Position numbers and translations under genes: made by a program
Notes under the pieces: model-generated
What the model was told of the DNA's origin: nothing
Database searches by the model: none
Seen by the model: only the letters and a program-made list of their open reading frames with translations
Source of the DNA: Thalassomonas haliotis
GTDB taxonomy: Bacteria > Pseudomonadota > Gammaproteobacteria > Enterobacterales > Alteromonadaceae
Length of the DNA stretch: 64,000 nt
Direction: 5' to 3'
Assembly: GCF_028657945.1 (NCBI RefSeq)
Contig: NZ_CP059693.1
Span: forward strand, 4,340,001-4,404,000
Shown: positions 18,164 to 26,208 of the stretch, piece by piece
Position numbering within the stretch: position 1 is the first letter of the stretch
How the letters are laid out: every line of letters begins with the position of its first letter

Positions 18164-18709
18164 ATGCAAGGTTCAATATTTACAGCTTTTTCAGACATGG
18201 TTATCGAAAAAATGGGCATGGAACAATGGAACGAACTATTGGAAAAAACCCAGCCGGTCTCCCAGGGCATCTACACTAAGGGCGAGCAATACGAAGATAG
18301 TGAGCTGGTGAATATGGTGGTCGAACTCTCGGAAAAAACCGGCGTAGCAGCGGAAAAACTGATAGAAGCTTTTGGCATCTACCTGTTCGACCAACTCTAT
18401 GCTGCCAGCCCGGTGGATGTTTCATCCATAGATAACTTACGGGACTTCCTGCTGGCAATAGACCAGGTGATACACGTAGAGGTCAAACGTCTGCATCCAA
18501 AGGCTTATTTACCTAAGTTTGAATACGAGCAGGGAGAAAACAACGACCTGATCATGTATTACAGTTCTAAACGCAAATTATGCCATGCCAGCATAGGCCT
18601 GATACACGGCGCCGCCAAAAAATTTAATCAGGGCATAGCCATTGACCACCCCCAGTGCATGCATCAGGGAGCTGAATGCTGCAAGTTAATCGTGCATTTT
18701 AAGGACTGA
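18164..18709 (+). CDS. hnoX: H-NOX haem nitric-oxide sensor
   Basis: A 181-residue H-NOX protein when started at the ATG at 18164, which has a GAGAGGA ribosome site; the in-frame TTG 15 bases upstream overlaps the previous stop and is less likely. Proximal haem ligand His104 (QVIHVEVKRLHP), the haem-propionate motif YSSKR (Y133, S135, R137 of YxSxR), and the zinc-site residues Cys140, His162, Cys165 and Cys173 are all present. The protein senses NO and then relieves or imposes control on its partner kinase encoded 3 bases downstream. Confidence 0.94.
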   Translation: MQGSIFTAFSDMVIEKMGMEQWNELLEKTQPVSQGIYTKGEQYEDSELVNMVVELSEKTGVAAEKLIEAFGIYLFDQLYAASPVDVSSIDNLRDFLLAIDQVIHVEVKRLHPKAYLPKFEYEQGENNDLIMYYSSKRKLCHASIGLIHGAAKKFNQGIAIDHPQCMHQGAECCKLIVHFKD

Positions 18710-18712
18710 ACC

Positions 18713-19666
18713 ATGGACGCTCAAAACCCTTATCAATCGGCTTATGACAGAGAGCGAAAAGCCCGTTTGCATGCGGAAAGCCTGCTCGATGAAAAAACCC
18801 GGGATCTGTATGCCAACGTGGTACAGCTGCAGGAAACCATCGCGGAATTAAGCGATACCCAGGAGAAACTTATCCAGTCGGAGAAAATGGCTTCAATCGG
18901 CCAGCTGGCTGCCGGTGTCGCCCATGAAATCAACAACCCGATTGGTTTTTCCATCAGTAATTTGGCCACCTTGTCCGATTGTGTCGAGTCTTTCATGAAC
19001 CTGGATGAGTTTGTCAGTGCTAAGATGGCAACAAACTCGGATGATAATTTTTTTGAGCAATACAAGAACCTGCAAGAACAAGAAGATATTGAATTTATCA
19101 AGGAGGACGTTAAGGAACTGTTATCCGATACCATCAATGGTTTAGACCGGGTCAAAGACATAGTGGCCCATTTAAAGAAAGTCAGTTACCAGGGGGAAAT
19201 GGCGAAAGAATTATGCGACATCAATGCCTGTATCGAAGAATCATTGAAGGTTGCCGGGAGCGAGCTGAAATACACCATGGAGGTGGAAAAAGATCTGCAA
19301 TCCATCCCCCAGGTCATGTGTCACGGTAATGAACTTCACCAGGTATTGATCAACATGTATGTCAATGCCGCCCACGCCTGCGAAGATAACCCGCAAGGCT
19401 TGCTGAAAGTAAAAACCAGCAGTAAAACCCTGCGTAAGAAAGACTGGGTTGTGATCGACATAACCGATAACGGTAAAGGCATATCCAAAGCGATCATAAA
19501 AAAAATATTCGATCCTTTTTACACCACTAAACCCGTTGGTGTCGGCACCGGGTTGGGATTATCAATTTCTTTCGGCATTATTGAAAAACATGGCGGTAGA
19601 ATTGATGTTGTCAGTGAAGAAGGTAAGGGAACTACTTTTAGCATACTTCTACCGGTTGAACTATAA
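18713..19666 (+). CDS. hnoK: H-NOX-associated histidine kinase
   Basis: A 317-residue soluble sensor kinase with no membrane segment. An N-terminal coiled coil (residues 10-60) precedes the HisKA motif LAAGVAHEINNPIGF with phospho-acceptor His71. The ATPase domain carries an N box (INMYVNAAHAC), DNGKGIS and GTGLGLSI. The soluble form fits input from the cytosolic H-NOX encoded immediately upstream. By analogy with Shewanella it phosphorylates HnoB, HnoC and HnoD. It is the last gene of the run. About 170 bases of non-coding DNA follow. Confidence 0.9.
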   Translation: MDAQNPYQSAYDRERKARLHAESLLDEKTRDLYANVVQLQETIAELSDTQEKLIQSEKMASIGQLAAGVAHEINNPIGFSISNLATLSDCVESFMNLDEFVSAKMATNSDDNFFEQYKNLQEQEDIEFIKEDVKELLSDTINGLDRVKDIVAHLKKVSYQGEMAKELCDINACIEESLKVAGSELKYTMEVEKDLQSIPQVMCHGNELHQVLINMYVNAAHACEDNPQGLLKVKTSSKTLRKKDWVVIDITDNGKGISKAIIKKIFDPFYTTKPVGVGTGLGLSISFGIIEKHGGRIDVVSEEGKGTTFSILLPVEL

Positions 19667-19835
19667 GCATGTTATAGCGCAGTAAAGAGACAACGAATCT
19701 GTTTATATCCGGGCAGGGTAATGCCATGACCGCACGCTTTGTTGGATTCTCTCCATCAAAGCACACATGGCCGTCTTAGGTGGAGCCTTGCCGAGCCTGG
19801 GTAGCGACGGCATACCGAACAGCTTACCGGGACGC

Positions 19836-20261
19836 TTAATCAAGCCGCCAATGCTTTTGCATTTCATAATATAAAAACGAAGCGGTCCAGGTGATCAGCA
19901 CTAAGCCGGTTAACGACTCAATACCGGTCAGGTATCGTAAATCCCCCTCCGGCTGGATATCGCCAAAGCCCAAAGTGGTAAAAACCGTGAAAGAAAAATA
20001 GCCGCAGTCAAGCAAACTGCCGGTAACATTGCCGCTCAGATGTCCCCAGCCTTCAGCACTGTTGAAAAAATAATAGGCCAGGGCAAAAATCCAAATCTCA
20101 AAGGCATGTGCCGTTAACGCCCCCAGTACGCCAAGGACTATCCGGTACCTGTGATGTATCTTCATTTTCGGAATAAAGCGGGTCATACGGTAAAGAAATT
20201 CATAATGTACCAGTACCGCGACAATCACCACCAGACTATTGATTAAAAACAGAGCTATCAT
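19836..20261 (-). CDS. Two-TM potassium channel family protein
   Basis: An ion-channel protein of about 141 residues when started at the ATG at 20261, which has the ribosome site AGAGGAAAAAA; the longer frame to 20318 has none. Segments: TM1 (IALFLINSLVVIVAVLV), a basic loop, TM2, a pore helix with selectivity filter TTLGFGDIQ, and the last TM (LTGLVLITWTASFLYYEM). This is the Ion_trans_2 plan; the filter GFGD is a variant of GYGD, usual in some bacterial K+ channels. No ligand-binding domain is attached. Confidence 0.8.
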   Translation of the reverse strand: MIALFLINSLVVIVAVLVHYEFLYRMTRFIPKMKIHHRYRIVLGVLGALTAHAFEIWIFALAYYFFNSAEGWGHLSGNVTGSLLDCGYFSFTVFTTLGFGDIQPEGDLRYLTGIESLTGLVLITWTASFLYYEMQKHWRLD

Positions 20262-20403
20262 TTTTTCCTCTTGAGCCGGGAAGAGGCCCTTAACAAAATA
20301 ATGCGGGCAGCAAGCCATATAGTCACTGCCCCCCTAGATTAAGGTATAACTCATTGAATAACAAGCAACTAGCCTGAAAGATAAGTAATCCCCGCAACAT
20401 ATT

Positions 20404-21072
20404 TTAAGTCAGCAATAAAGCAATAAAGCCGGAGATAACAATGCCGTCGAAAGTACCGGCGCCGCCTATGCTGGCAATACCCGCCCTTAACTGGACAATT
20501 TGTTTTAAATTAAAAAGATCAGCGCCAATTAACGGTCCGAGAATACCGGAGCAAAAAGCCACCGCCGAGGGATTTTGCGGATAAAATAACAGGCCGCAAA
20601 GCCCGGCGATAATGCCGGGATAAAAAGCCGGCAACAAGATACCGACGCCGGGTTTAACTTTAGACAGGCGGTAGCAGATCACGACATTAATCATAATGGC
20701 CGCCGTCGCCATCAACAGCCCCCCTGTCATGGATAAACGCGCCAGCTGATACAGGGCGAGCAATAAAGGCACCAGACAACCACCGACATTAACGGCGATC
20801 ACCATTTCATTTTGCTTTAGCCTTAAGGGCAAAAACCTGTGCTCTAAGCCATATAGCTTCAGCCAGTTGGACTTGACTTCTTCACGAAAGCGATAACGTT
20901 TCAACGGGATATTAATAAAACTGCCGCCAACAATCGCCAGAATAATAAACAGGCCATAAAAGGGCGGAATGCCGAGTTTCGCCAACGCCAGCAGCATAAT
21001 ATCCATAAAGATCAAGGGCCACAAAACCAGCAGCAAAAAGAAACAAACAAGGGCGAAAATCCCGGCGGGCAT
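20404..21072 (-). CDS. DUF1614 membrane protein
   Basis: A 222-residue multispanning membrane protein. Hydrophobic helices cover residues 1-30, 35-55, 90-110, 115-135, 145-165 and 185-220. The glycine-rich C-terminal SIGGAGTFDGIVISGFIALLL is typical of DUF1614 proteins, whose function is unknown. It stands alone between the K+ channel and rsgA. No catalytic residues are evident. Confidence 0.7.
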   Translation of the reverse strand: MPAGIFALVCFFLLLVLWPLIFMDIMLLALAKLGIPPFYGLFIILAIVGGSFINIPLKRYRFREEVKSNWLKLYGLEHRFLPLRLKQNEMVIAVNVGGCLVPLLLALYQLARLSMTGGLLMATAAIMINVVICYRLSKVKPGVGILLPAFYPGIIAGLCGLLFYPQNPSAVAFCSGILGPLIGADLFNLKQIVQLRAGIASIGGAGTFDGIVISGFIALLLT

Positions 21073-21157
21073 ATTAAGACCTCATATAAGCGGTTCCTCT
21101 ATAGTTGATCATAAGCGATATTTTTTAACAGCTGATAATCCGGTGCTAAAAAACGGC

Positions 21158-21194
21158 AAAATAAAACAATAGCCGCAACCAACTGCGGCTATTG
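21158..21194 (-). terminator. Intrinsic terminator of rsgA
   Basis: A perfect 11-bp stem, CAATAGCCGCA/TGCGGCTATTG, with a six-base loop, is followed on the minus strand by TTTTATTTT. It lies just after the rsgA stop. Confidence 0.85.
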
Positions 21195-21232
21195 TCCGGG
21201 TGGGAAAAATACTCTCCCCCTGCCAGGCAGGG

Positions 21233-22276
21233 CTACCATTTTTCCTTTTTATGGCTGTGGACCATTTTAGCAAACGCCCTTTGCTGCTGTTTCATGGCAT
21301 AAGTGCCTGCATCACGGCGCTGCAGGAAAGCATCCTCCTTTAATAATTTTTGATAACCGGCAAACTGCTCTTCGCTCAGGCTGCCGTTTGTTATCGCCGC
21401 CTGCACCGCACAGCCGGGCTCTTCGCCATGACGGCAGTCGCTAAACTTGCAAGCATATGCCAGTGCATCAATTTCGGCAAAAACCTGCTTGATACCCTCA
21501 GCGGCCCCGGGTAGCTGTAATTCCCGCATGCCCGGAGTATCGATAAAGGCCACCTGCTGCTCACTGAAAAACAGTTGCCGGCTGGTGGTGGTATGTTTGC
21601 CTTTGCCGTCATCGCTGCGGATCTCCCGGGTAAGCTGGTCCCCTTTTGCAACAAGATTGACTAAGGTGGATTTTCCCACACCGGAAGAGCCTAGCAAAGC
21701 TATGGTATTGCCGGGGTGAAAATAGGCCGATAGCGACGCCAGGGTTTCGACTTGATGCGCACAAACGGCGTGCACTTCACTGATGCTCAGGGAGCGGATT
21801 TGCTTAAGGTAGGCCTCTTTATCACCGAGATCGGTTTTCGTCAGTATCACCACAGGTTCGACGGAAAATTCATAGGCCAGTGCCAGATAACGCTGCAAGC
21901 GCTTAAGATTAAAATCTTCATTGGCGCTGGTGACTATCCATAAATAATCCAGGTTAGCGGCAATGAGCTGATGTTCATGACCCGAGTACCGCTCTATGCG
22001 GTTTTTCGCCAACAGGATGTTTTCGATATAAAGGTGCTCATGGCGTTTTCGTGCCAGTACCCAATCTCCCACGGCAAGATGCTGGCTGACCGGCTGAAAA
22101 TGATCGGGGCACATTAATTTCTGCTCCCCCTGCTCGCCTATAGCATCAATACGGTCCCGGTAAATAGCACTGATGCGAAAGGGCTGCGGGCCGTTTTCCG
22201 TCAAAGTATCGGTTAAAGCCATTTGTTGTAAGAAATAGTTTGACCAGCCAAGTGGCTGTAATTTTGAAAAATTCAA
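21233..22276 (-). CDS. rsgA: Ribosome small-subunit-dependent GTPase A
   Basis: A 347-residue circularly permuted GTPase that helps mature the 30S subunit. An N-terminal OB fold is followed by G4 (TKTDLGD), then G1 (GSSGVGKSTLVN), then G3 (DTPGMREL), the permuted order typical of RsgA/YjeQ. The C-terminal zinc finger reads CKFSDCRHGEEPGC. Unlike in many gammaproteobacteria it is not beside orn or psd here. Divergent DNA upstream holds no intact gene. Confidence 0.95.
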   Translation of the reverse strand: MNFSKLQPLGWSNYFLQQMALTDTLTENGPQPFRISAIYRDRIDAIGEQGEQKLMCPDHFQPVSQHLAVGDWVLARKRHEHLYIENILLAKNRIERYSGHEHQLIAANLDYLWIVTSANEDFNLKRLQRYLALAYEFSVEPVVILTKTDLGDKEAYLKQIRSLSISEVHAVCAHQVETLASLSAYFHPGNTIALLGSSGVGKSTLVNLVAKGDQLTREIRSDDGKGKHTTTSRQLFFSEQQVAFIDTPGMRELQLPGAAEGIKQVFAEIDALAYACKFSDCRHGEEPGCAVQAAITNGSLSEEQFAGYQKLLKEDAFLQRRDAGTYAMKQQQRAFAKMVHSHKKEKW

Positions 22277-22714
22277 TGTTTTGCTCCGGCAAAAAAATAA
22301 TAGAAAAAGTGAGGGCCGGACGTAGCAGGTCGCTTGGTGCTTAGTTCCCTAATTTATTCTCGGTTGCTAGGGAGACAGGCACAAAAAAGCGGGATCACAA
22401 AGATCGCTTGATATGAAAACACAATAACGGTGGAACGATAAAACAGTAAAGGTAAGGACTCGCCTTAGCTCTGCGGGTTTAACGCAAATTTATCGGTAAA
22501 AGCCAAAATGAAATGGCAGATAAACTTTTTCAGCTCAGATCTTTGTCGCCGGCGTTAGGTTGAGGACTATCATCAAATTCTCCTTGTTGATTAAATTGGC
22601 AGGAATAAGTAAGGCTCAAATGATGATGAAAATCGCCGAAAGAGTCAAACATTTTTATTGCATTATTTTCACTGTGATTAACTTAACATGAGTATTCACT
22701 TAACTAAGGGATAG
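22277..22714. other. Gene-free stretch upstream of rsgA
   Basis: No supportable gene or RNA is seen. A CBS-domain relic begins at its right edge, so part of the stretch may be decayed coding DNA. Confidence 0.5.
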
Positions 22715-22864
22715 CAGGTAAAGCCACACACGGCCTACCGGAGTTACAGCATGGAAGTGCCGGTACCGGTAAGAGATGACAGCGAAAACTTGCTTGGTAT
22801 CGTCACCCGCAGCGATACCCTGCACACGGGGATCAAAAATGACCCCTTTAAATTTTGGCTTTAA
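22715..22864 (+). pseudogene. C-terminal relic of a CBS-domain protein
   Basis: In frame from a stop at 22712, the DNA reads through ...TAYRSYSMEVPVPVRDD then NLLGIVTRSDTLHTGIKND and ends in KFWL-stop. The segment LLGIVTRSD is the typical last strand and helix of a CBS domain, and endings in a hydrophobic W-L are common in such proteins. No upstream reading frame continues it, so it is a fragment of a lost gene. An in-frame ATG at 22751 could still allow a 37-residue product but that is unlikely. Confidence 0.5.
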
Positions 22865-22927
22865 AACTCAAAAAGCGAGTAAAAGCGTGATAACACTTGC
22901 CCAAAACCAAGCTTTTACCGATAACGG

Positions 22928-23659
22928 TTACTCGACCACAATAAAACTGCTGATGGTTAACCGGCCCTGCTTTGGCTCAGATGACAAACCTAAGTCCGGA
23001 TTAATATTGCCTGAATGCAACGCCTTGCTCGGGTAAATAATCATACGGTTCATGGCGGCATCCACGGAAAATATTTGTTCAAAGAGATCATTGCTGCCAT
23101 TGATATAAGCGGGATTTTTATGGAGCTGACCCGCAATGGCCTGCTGTTTTAATTGCGGGCCATATTCTGCTAAGCGGGATTCGCTGATGGTTTCAAACCC
23201 GGTACGGCGATGGCGATAAAATGACGTGCCGCCATGTTCTTCCCCGCATAAATAGTGCACCAGGGCAAACTGATGGCTATCGCAGGTATCAAAATGCGGT
23301 AACATTTGGATAGGTCTTAACTGCTGCAAAGGGGTATCCGAGATGGCAAAGGTCGACGCCAGTGTGCGGGCATGAACCGCATTGTCCAGGCCAAAAGCTG
23401 CTTTAAAGTGAGATAAAAATATTCCGCTCAGCTGCCGGGCGTAACTCTTAGGCGCGGGCTTGCGCTTCCCGGGATAAAAATTTTGTCCGTCCGGTGCAAA
23501 GCCACCGCCCCCGGCGGCGTCAATAAGCGCATCCGGGTCCCGGACAAAATTATCGATGATCAATAACGGAATTTTCTCCCGTCCCAAAGTTAACCGGGTA
23601 ATACAGACGTTTTCATTTAATAAAAAACCGCCTGACACCTTAAATGAAGCATCTAACAT
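22928..23659 (-). CDS. DUF6445 family protein (halogenase-cluster partner)
   Basis: About 243 residues from the ATG at 23659. The sequence LLIIDNFVRDPDALIDAA opens a fold like that of 2-oxoglutarate oxygenase-type proteins, with HFDTCDSHQFALVHYL and GGTSFYRHR as a possible His/Asp/Arg set, and a C-terminal YPSKALHSG. These features match the DUF6445 family found beside tryptophan halogenases and TonB receptors. The enzyme activity is not established. It is the most distal gene of a minus-strand set with SapC and halogenase genes. Confidence 0.7.
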   Translation of the reverse strand: MLDASFKVSGGFLLNENVCITRLTLGREKIPLLIIDNFVRDPDALIDAAGGGGFAPDGQNFYPGKRKPAPKSYARQLSGIFLSHFKAAFGLDNAVHARTLASTFAISDTPLQQLRPIQMLPHFDTCDSHQFALVHYLCGEEHGGTSFYRHRRTGFETISESRLAEYGPQLKQQAIAGQLHKNPAYINGSNDLFEQIFSVDAAMNRMIIYPSKALHSGNINPDLGLSSEPKQGRLTISSFIVVE

Positions 23660-23697
23660 AATCAGTCTATTTCCGGCTAAGTACAACTCAAGCGCAT

Positions 23698-24501
23698 TTA
23701 AGCAAGCTGCTTATTCTTCAAATCAATTAAGTTATGTATTTGTCCCTGCGAAGCAATAAAGGTATATATCGGCGCAAATAACCCAGATTTGTGCAAAGTT
23801 AATACTTGTTCATCGGTTAATTTCGCCAGCTTTTGCTGATCTATGGTGTACAAGCCGGTGATTTTTCTGCTCTGTTGATTCTCAAAGGTGATATCTAATG
23901 TCATCGACTGGAGTAAATCCATTGCTTGCAAGTGCTCTAATAACTTCTGGTTATCCAACTCACCGGTGAGTAGCTGGCTCAGGCATTCCTTAACCTGCAA
24001 AAAATACTCACTGTCCCGGCCAGTTTTATCAAACAGCGGCAAACCTTTCTCTGATGAGTCACCTGAGTCGCTATCGGCGCAGATGCCGGCGCTGACATCA
24101 AAACAAATAGTCGGGCTGCTGGTATCCATGCAAACGATATAATCGCCATCTTCACCGCCGGTATCGCTATCCGAGCCGGCATTTTTCTGCACACGCTTTT
24201 CCACACTTTTTTCCACAAAAAACGGCTGACGTCTGATTTGCAGCGGTAAATAAACCCCTTGCCAGGTTTCATTTTGCCAAAATAAGTTTTCACCCGCCTC
24301 AAAACCTAACATAGCCGCAAAAATAAACTGTCCTGTATCGCCTTTTTTGGTAAGTACTATCGGGTATTGCAGCCCCACCTGAGTAAATTCTGACATTACG
24401 ACAGGCAGCAGGTGCTGCCCTTGGCCATGTAATTCCGACTTGTCCGGGTCAACCCTAGTGGTTAAGTGACTTTGATTATCTACCGCAACTAAATTCGCCA
24501 T
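23698..24501 (-). CDS. SapC family protein
   Basis: A 267-residue protein with the SapC opening HLLPVVMSEFTQVGLQYPIV and the conserved LGFEAGENLFW. An acidic, Ser/Gly/Asp-rich insert sits around residues 105-150 (GSDSDTGGEDGDY). SapC was named from a Campylobacter S-layer locus but in marine proteobacteria it accompanies tryptophan halogenase and TonB receptors, where its role is unknown. It is 44 bases downstream of the halogenase gene and clearly part of the same unit. Confidence 0.85.
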   Translation of the reverse strand: MANLVAVDNQSHLTTRVDPDKSELHGQGQHLLPVVMSEFTQVGLQYPIVLTKKGDTGQFIFAAMLGFEAGENLFWQNETWQGVYLPLQIRRQPFFVEKSVEKRVQKNAGSDSDTGGEDGDYIVCMDTSSPTICFDVSAGICADSDSGDSSEKGLPLFDKTGRDSEYFLQVKECLSQLLTGELDNQKLLEHLQAMDLLQSMTLDITFENQQSRKITGLYTIDQQKLAKLTDEQVLTLHKSGLFAPIYTFIASQGQIHNLIDLKNKQLA

Positions 24502-24545
24502 GTATTATTACCTTTTTATCAATCTGATTTCATCCGCTGAAAAAG

Positions 24546-26099
24546 TTAAATCCGGCCCAGGCCGAATGTCTTGATTTTATTTAACAGTTCGCGATTACCC
24601 GGCAGGTTTGCCATCACCTGTGCTATTTTCTTTTTATTTTGTGCAAACTGACTTTCGGCAAAGTCAATATCCTCCAGTGCATAGGGCGACAAACGATAAT
24701 CACTCTCAAAGCCCATACCATATAAAATATACTGGTAACTGGCGGCAGGGAAGACTTCATTATTGCTGGTAAAGTCATGATCCGCCGGAGCTCGATATTT
24801 CCACAGCGCCAAAACTTGCTGCAAGCTTTCGGGAATAGTGCCCGGATCACGGTTATCGCACCAAAAGGCATTATCGCTGCGTTTACTCAAAATATAATGT
24901 AACTTTAGGAAATCTATGATCTTTTGCCAGCGATAATGAAAAGTTTCATTAAAACGTTGCGCCACTATGTCCATCACGGCACGGGTTTGCGGCAACTGTT
25001 CGCTGATCATTTGCGCCGACAGTTCCACCAGCACCAAAGCCGACGCTTCCAGCGGCTCTAAAAAGCCTGCCGACAAGCCCACGGCGACACAGTTATTTTG
25101 CCAGAAGGTTTCCCTGTGACCGCTGACAATAGGGATTTTGCGCACGGTTGAATCATCAAACTTGTCACCGACATATTGCTTGAGTACCGCCCTCGCCTGC
25201 GCTTCGCTTGAGTGTTTGCTGGAATAGATATAACCCACGCCGCGGCGATGTTGCAGCCCGATATCCCAAATCCAGCCCGCTTCCTGGGCGGTAGCAAGGG
25301 TATGGGAGGCTATTTCTTCCTGCTCATGCTCATAAGGCACCTGCACCGCTAACGCGGTATCGATAAAGAGCACATCGCTGCAGCTTTTAAACGGTACCTG
25401 GTAATGTTTCCCCAGTAACAGTGAGGAGAAGCCGCTGCAATCGACAAACAAATCCCCAAAAATTACGCCATTGTTTTGCGTTTTTACCGCGGCAATATCG
25501 CCGTTTGTCGCGCTATCAACGCCGGTAACATCATCGAGAATATGGCTGACGCCGAGTTTTTCAACACAATGTTTTTGTAAAAACCGGGCAAATTTACCTG
25601 AGTCCAGGTGATAGGCATAGTTGGCAATATCGGCAAATTCCGGGGTCCTGATGGTTTTCGGCGCCAGCGAGCTTTCACATATCGCTTCCTGAAAACAAAC
25701 CGCTTGTGAAAAAGACTCGCGCTTTTCACTCCCTTGCTGCGCCAGCCAGTGTCCGGCCAAATCCCCTTTGCCAAACCCTTGCGGCAAGACCAGCGGGTGG
25801 TAATAAAAATCATCCTCGCTGCCGTCCAGCCATTTGGCAAATTTCGCCCCTTGCTTAAAGCTGGCGTCACATTCACGAATAAAGTCGCTTTCACTGATCC
25901 CTAACGCCATTAAGGTGGCGCGCATCGTCGGCCAGGTGCCTTCCCCGACCCCGATGGCCGGTATGGAGGGGGATTCAACCAAGATCACCTTTAAGCCTTC
26001 TGCCCTGTTGCTTTTATGTTTTGCCGCCAATCGGCCTGCAGTAAGCCAGCCGGCATTGCCGCCGCCGACTATCACGACGGTTTTTATGGGTTTATCCAT
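24546..26099 (-). CDS. Flavin-dependent tryptophan halogenase family protein
   Basis: A 517-residue flavoprotein. The FAD motif VVIVGGGNAGWLTAGRLA is N-terminal, GVGEGTWPTMR follows near residue 55, and GWIWDIGLQHRRGVGYIYSS holds the W-x-W-x-I motif of flavin halogenases, with Gly replacing the final Pro. It would need reduced FAD from a separate reductase. Members next to SapC and TonB receptors have not been shown to halogenate tryptophan; they are usually linked to carbohydrate or polymer uptake loci. So the product name reflects family, not proven substrate. Confidence 0.88.
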   Translation of the reverse strand: MDKPIKTVVIVGGGNAGWLTAGRLAAKHKSNRAEGLKVILVESPSIPAIGVGEGTWPTMRATLMALGISESDFIRECDASFKQGAKFAKWLDGSEDDFYYHPLVLPQGFGKGDLAGHWLAQQGSEKRESFSQAVCFQEAICESSLAPKTIRTPEFADIANYAYHLDSGKFARFLQKHCVEKLGVSHILDDVTGVDSATNGDIAAVKTQNNGVIFGDLFVDCSGFSSLLLGKHYQVPFKSCSDVLFIDTALAVQVPYEHEQEEIASHTLATAQEAGWIWDIGLQHRRGVGYIYSSKHSSEAQARAVLKQYVGDKFDDSTVRKIPIVSGHRETFWQNNCVAVGLSAGFLEPLEASALVLVELSAQMISEQLPQTRAVMDIVAQRFNETFHYRWQKIIDFLKLHYILSKRSDNAFWCDNRDPGTIPESLQQVLALWKYRAPADHDFTSNNEVFPAASYQYILYGMGFESDYRLSPYALEDIDFAESQFAQNKKKIAQVMANLPGNRELLNKIKTFGLGRI

Positions 26100-26208
26100 C
26101 TTTATTCTGCCACATTATTTGATAAGGATTATTAACAGCAAGAAACCCGACCCCGGCATTATCCGGGTTCGGGTTGCTAAGCCTTTAATTAATTGCCTGT
26201 TACCAAGC

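Noticed and set aside
22534-22655. A 40-codon minus-strand frame beginning MFDSFGDFHHHLS
   Set aside because: There is no convincing ribosome site and no similarity that I recognise; probably chance in the decayed gap.
22776-23036. An 86-codon plus-strand frame
   Set aside because: It overlaps the CBS relic and the 3' end of the DUF6445 gene in other frames and has no domain or ribosome site.
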